DNA from: Caproicibacter sp047833665
GTDB taxonomy: Bacteria; Bacillota; Clostridia; Oscillospirales; Acutalibacteraceae
Direction of reading: 5' to 3'
DNA length: 64,000 nucleotides
Assembly (NCBI GenBank): GCA_047833665.1
Contig: CP181261.1
Span: 1-64,000, forward strand
In this document: positions 61,328 to 64,000 of the stretch, piece after piece
Layout: each line of letters opens with the position of its first letter
How positions within the stretch are numbered: the stretch's first letter is position 1
Notes under the pieces: generated by a model
What the model was told of the DNA's origin: nothing
What the model saw: the letters and a program-made list of their open reading frames with translations, nothing else
The model's database searches: none
Made by a program: the position numbers and the translations under genes

Positions 61328-62787
61328 GGGCCTGCGGACATTTTATTGGACTATATGGCTAATCCCATTTTGATTCTATATTCTGCTGGACTCAATCCTC
61401 CAAGAGATATTTTGATTCTCGTATCCCGATACCATACCATATAAGCTTCAATTTGCTGCATAAAATCTTCTACTGTGATACCTTGCCAAGAACGGCCGTA
61501 GAACATCTCATTCTTCATTCTTCCAAAAAAACCTTCACAGGCTGAATTGTCCGGTGAACACCCTTTTTGAGACATTGATCTGATCAATCCTGCCTTACGG
61601 GTTCGGTCTATCCAGCCCGGCCATCGATAGTGACAGCCTCGATCTGAATGAATAATCGGATGCGCATCTTGAGGAAGTGCACTAATTGCACGATCCAGCA
61701 TACGGTTTACCAATTGTGCGTCTGGTTTACAGCTAATGTTCCATGCTACCGGCATACCATCATAGCAGTCAATAATAGGAGACAAATATACTTTTCCTGC
61801 TGGAATTGAGAACTCCGTCACATCAGTCAACCACTTCTGATTTGGCTTGTCAGCTCTGAAATTTCTTCGAATCACATTGGGTACTTCAGGGCTAATTTCT
61901 CCTTTGTAAGAGCAGTATTTTCTCGCTTTTCGGCCTTTCACAACCAAGCCATTTTCACGCATAATTTGACGTATCACCTTTTCGGATAGGGTATAGCCCT
62001 CTCGGTTCAATACTATTTTAATTCTACGATATCCATATCTTTCCTTATTGTTGTGGAATATGGTCGCAACAGCTTGATAATCATCTTTATGCTTCTTTGC
62101 AAAACTGACCCGTTTGTTTTGATAGTAATAGCTGCTCTTTGCCAGTTTGAGTTTTTTTATCAATACAGGCAGTGGATACTTCTCTTTTAAGGCATCAACA
62201 ATTACTGCCTTCTCCCTGTTGTTCAAGGGACTCTTGTTGACGCCGGGGTCTTTTTTTAGCACATCAATTGTTTTTTTCAGAATGTCAATTTCTAACTGCA
62301 TATCTTGGATTTTTGCTTTCAGTTCATCAAGTTCCTCTGAAGATGCAGCTTTTCCTTCCGTCAGTTTCCCTCTGGCTCGCTCATTGGATGCATTCATTAA
62401 TGCCGCAGCACCTTTCTGGATATATTTGCGCCGCCAGTTATATATACTTGCTGTGCTATATCCCACTTCATTTGATACTAATTGTACATCTTCTCCCAGC
62501 TCAAAGCAACGGTGTAAAATCTCAAGCTTTAATTCTATAGGTGGATGGCGAGGGTGCTCCGGTGTATTATATCCACAAAAGGTGCATCGGTCTTCCGGCA
62601 ACATTCGTTTTCGATTGATCCAATTGTATAGCGTTTGCCTGCGTGCCGGATATCCCAAAATCGTTATTGTTTTTGTTACCGATTTCGTTTCTTCATAAAC
62701 CTCCAGGGCTTTTCGATATTGTTCCTCTGAATACATCCTCTATCTCCTTCCTGAGTGTATTCAGTCCAACTTTTTGTCCGCACCCCC
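61328..62787 (-). mobile_element. IS3-family element, copy D (complete, 1460 bp)
   Basis: Same ends and length as copy B, opposite orientation, with TAG duplications at 61325-61327 and 62788-62790. It sits in the tip (GATAG) of IS256 copy 2. The transposase at 61351-62736 is intact. Confidence 0.93.
61351..62736 (-). CDS. IS3-family transposase (copy D)
   Basis: 461 residues, nearly identical to copy B, with the same HTH, zipper and DDE motifs. The only difference I noticed is Val for Ile in DDYQAVATIF. It appears functional. Confidence 0.95.
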   Translation of the reverse strand: MYSEEQYRKALEVYEETKSVTKTITILGYPARRQTLYNWINRKRMLPEDRCTFCGYNTPEHPRHPPIELKLEILHRCFELGEDVQLVSNEVGYSTASIYNWRRKYIQKGAAALMNASNERARGKLTEGKAASSEELDELKAKIQDMQLEIDILKKTIDVLKKDPGVNKSPLNNREKAVIVDALKEKYPLPVLIKKLKLAKSSYYYQNKRVSFAKKHKDDYQAVATIFHNNKERYGYRRIKIVLNREGYTLSEKVIRQIMRENGLVVKGRKARKYCSYKGEISPEVPNVIRRNFRADKPNQKWLTDVTEFSIPAGKVYLSPIIDCYDGMPVAWNISCKPDAQLVNRMLDRAISALPQDAHPIIHSDRGCHYRWPGWIDRTRKAGLIRSMSQKGCSPDNSACEGFFGRMKNEMFYGRSWQGITVEDFMQQIEAYMVWYRDTRIKISLGGLSPAEYRIKMGLAI

Positions 62788-62890
62788 TAGAGTACAATAA
62801 AGTTCGCAATTTCGTAAAGGCATAGAAAAGTCATTGGGACTCCGATAAAATGAATAGTGCTGAAAACATTCAAAAAAGGAGAGATACCCA

Positions 62891-64000
62891 ATGACTCACA
62901 AAAAGAATACCACAGATTTGACAGAATTGCTACTAAAATGTATGGCGCAGCCGGATCCAATGCTGTCAATGCTGGAATGGCTGTGTACCCGTCTAATGGA
63001 AGCAGAGGTCGCCGGTATTATTGGCGCGGAAAAGAATGCACACAATCCATCCCGCCGTGATTACCGCTGCGGCTATCGGCCGCGTCGACTGGATACTCGT
63101 ATGGGGACGATGTATCTGATGGTACCAAAACTCCGAAATCAGGGCTATATCCCGTTTTTCGTAACAGAACGCAAGCGCAGTGAAGCAGCGCTGATTCAAG
63201 TGGTTCAGGAAGCGTTTGTGCAGGGTGTATCTACGCGAAAGATGGAGAAACTAGCCCGCAGTCTTGGAATTGAAAATCTTTCCCGCAGTCAAGTCAGTGA
63301 AATGACGAAAGGACTTAATGAGCAGGTGCAGTACTTCCGCAGCCGGCCTCTGACGGGTCGCTATCCTGTCATTTGGACAGATGCACTGTATGAAAAAATT
63401 CGTATGGATGGCCGGGTTATCAGCATGGCTGTGATGGTAGTTTGCGGCGTCAATGAACAGGGACATAGGGATATCCTCGCCGTAGAGCCAATGCTAGATG
63501 AATCCAAAGAAAGTTATTCTCAATTGTTTCAAAGTCTTTTAGATCGTGGACTGAAAACACCGCTTCTGGTGGTTTCAGACGCGAATAAAGGGCTGATTGC
63601 AGCCATCCGTGAGAGTTTTCCGGGAGCTTCCTGGCAACGGTGCAAAGTCCATTTTATGCGAAATATTTTGGCTCATGTACCCCAGAAGGAAAAAGAATCC
63701 TTTGCGGCTCAGTTAAAAGAAATTTGGCTGGCACCTTCCGCTAAAATAGCTAGACAACGCGCAGAGCAAATATCAGAACAGTATGGAAAACGCTTTCCAA
63801 AAGCAATTGAGCTTCTGCAAGATGGGCTGGAAGATTCTCTAGCCTTCTATGCTTTTCCGGAACTCGATGCTCGCAAAATCTCCTCAACCAATATGCTAGA
63901 ACGGCTAAACAAGGAAATTCGCCGCAGAACCAGCGTAGTCGGAATATTTCCTAATCCGGATTCCTATCTACGGCTGGTAACAACACATCTGATGGAGTAT
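62891..64000 (+). CDS. IS256-family transposase, 3' end beyond window
   Basis: Open from the ATG at 62891 to the last base (370 codons), matching the first 370 of the 393 residues of copy 1. AGGAGA lies just upstream. Both catalytic Asp regions and the final Glu region (NMLERLNKEIRRR) are inside the window. Confidence 0.93.
   Translation, partial: MTHKKNTTDLTELLLKCMAQPDPMLSMLEWLCTRLMEAEVAGIIGAEKNAHNPSRRDYRCGYRPRRLDTRMGTMYLMVPKLRNQGYIPFFVTERKRSEAALIQVVQEAFVQGVSTRKMEKLARSLGIENLSRSQVSEMTKGLNEQVQYFRSRPLTGRYPVIWTDALYEKIRMDGRVISMAVMVVCGVNEQGHRDILAVEPMLDESKESYSQLFQSLLDRGLKTPLLVVSDANKGLIAAIRESFPGASWQRCKVHFMRNILAHVPQKEKESFAAQLKEIWLAPSAKIARQRAEQISEQYGKRFPKAIELLQDGLEDSLAFYAFPELDARKISSTNMLERLNKEIRRRTSVVGIFPNPDSYLRLVTTHLMEY

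Larger units (their letters stand above)
61323..64000 (+). mobile_element. IS256-family element type A, copy 2 (interrupted by IS3 copy D; runs off the window)
   Basis: The tip GATAG lies at 61323-61327 and the rest resumes at 62791 (AGTACAATAAAGTTCGC). It inserted into IS3 copy C, and then received IS3 copy D. Its far end is outside the window. It is inverted relative to copy 1. Confidence 0.9.

Noticed and set aside
62147..62698. A 183-codon frame antisense to the IS3 transposase (also at 56307-56858 and 60876-61373)
   Set aside because: It exactly shadows the transposase frame, has no ribosome site and shows no known protein features.
1..64000. CRISPR array
   Set aside because: No regularly spaced short repeats with unique spacers were seen; the repeats present are IS ends, iterons and operator palindromes.

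Overview
The window looks like a chromosomal segment from a Gram-positive, low-to-moderate GC member of the Clostridia (an Oscillospirales-like anaerobe is my best guess). The reasons are strong AGGAGG-type ribosome sites, frequent TTG/GTG starts, an agr system with a lipoprotein and ABC operon, a Firmicute HPr with both His15 and Ser46, a PEP-dependent dihydroxyacetone kinase (DhaKLM) and IS families common in Clostridia. No full rRNA or tRNA gene is present; a 49-base 3' piece of tRNA-Gly(CCC) marks an integration site.

1-16.2 kb is a surface polysaccharide locus. It holds an initiating polyprenyl sugar transferase (cut by the window edge), three GT2 glycosyltransferases, an O-acyltransferase, a DUF2142 membrane protein, a large two-domain glycosyltransferase, a Wzt/Wzm-type ABC exporter and the complete dTDP-L-rhamnose set rfbA-C-B-D. 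An isolated, frameshifted phage tail-fibre/baseplate-like gene sits inside it.

16.4-35.8 kb looks like a decayed integrative mobilizable or conjugative element. Its left part has a lysozyme/M23 wall hydrolase, a MobP2-like relaxase, two small mobilization proteins and a candidate oriT with iterons. Its right part has a phage-like replication module, a divergent xis/immR control region, immR-immA-int and the tRNA-Gly attachment fragment. The cargo between is a C39 peptidase, a three-gene ABC system, a lipoprotein and a complete agrBDCA quorum-sensing locus. Its 43-residue AgrD has Ser where AIP precursors usually have Cys.

36.8-48.6 kb is a glycerol/dihydroxyacetone island: PTS enzyme I, PlsY, GlpK, GlpF, a two-subunit FAD oxidoreductase plus DUF1667 protein, then DhaL, DhaM, HPr, DhaK and a DhaS-like TetR regulator. 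All soluble phosphocarriers needed to feed DhaK from PEP are in one place.

48.6-64 kb is an IS graveyard and nest. A GT4 glycosyltransferase lies between ~100-bp direct repeats, and its last few codons come from an IS3 fragment. Next is a satD-DUF3307 operon whose second gene is split by an IS30 element with a 12-bp target duplication. Removing the element restores a 242-residue frame. A truncated, probably related cyclase-like gene follows. The rest is nested insertion: IS256 into IS30, IS3 into IS256, and a second IS256/IS3 pair inside another IS3. The satD/DUF3307 pair, with an operator-like palindrome over its promoter, and the agr/ABC cargo are the most interesting parts.
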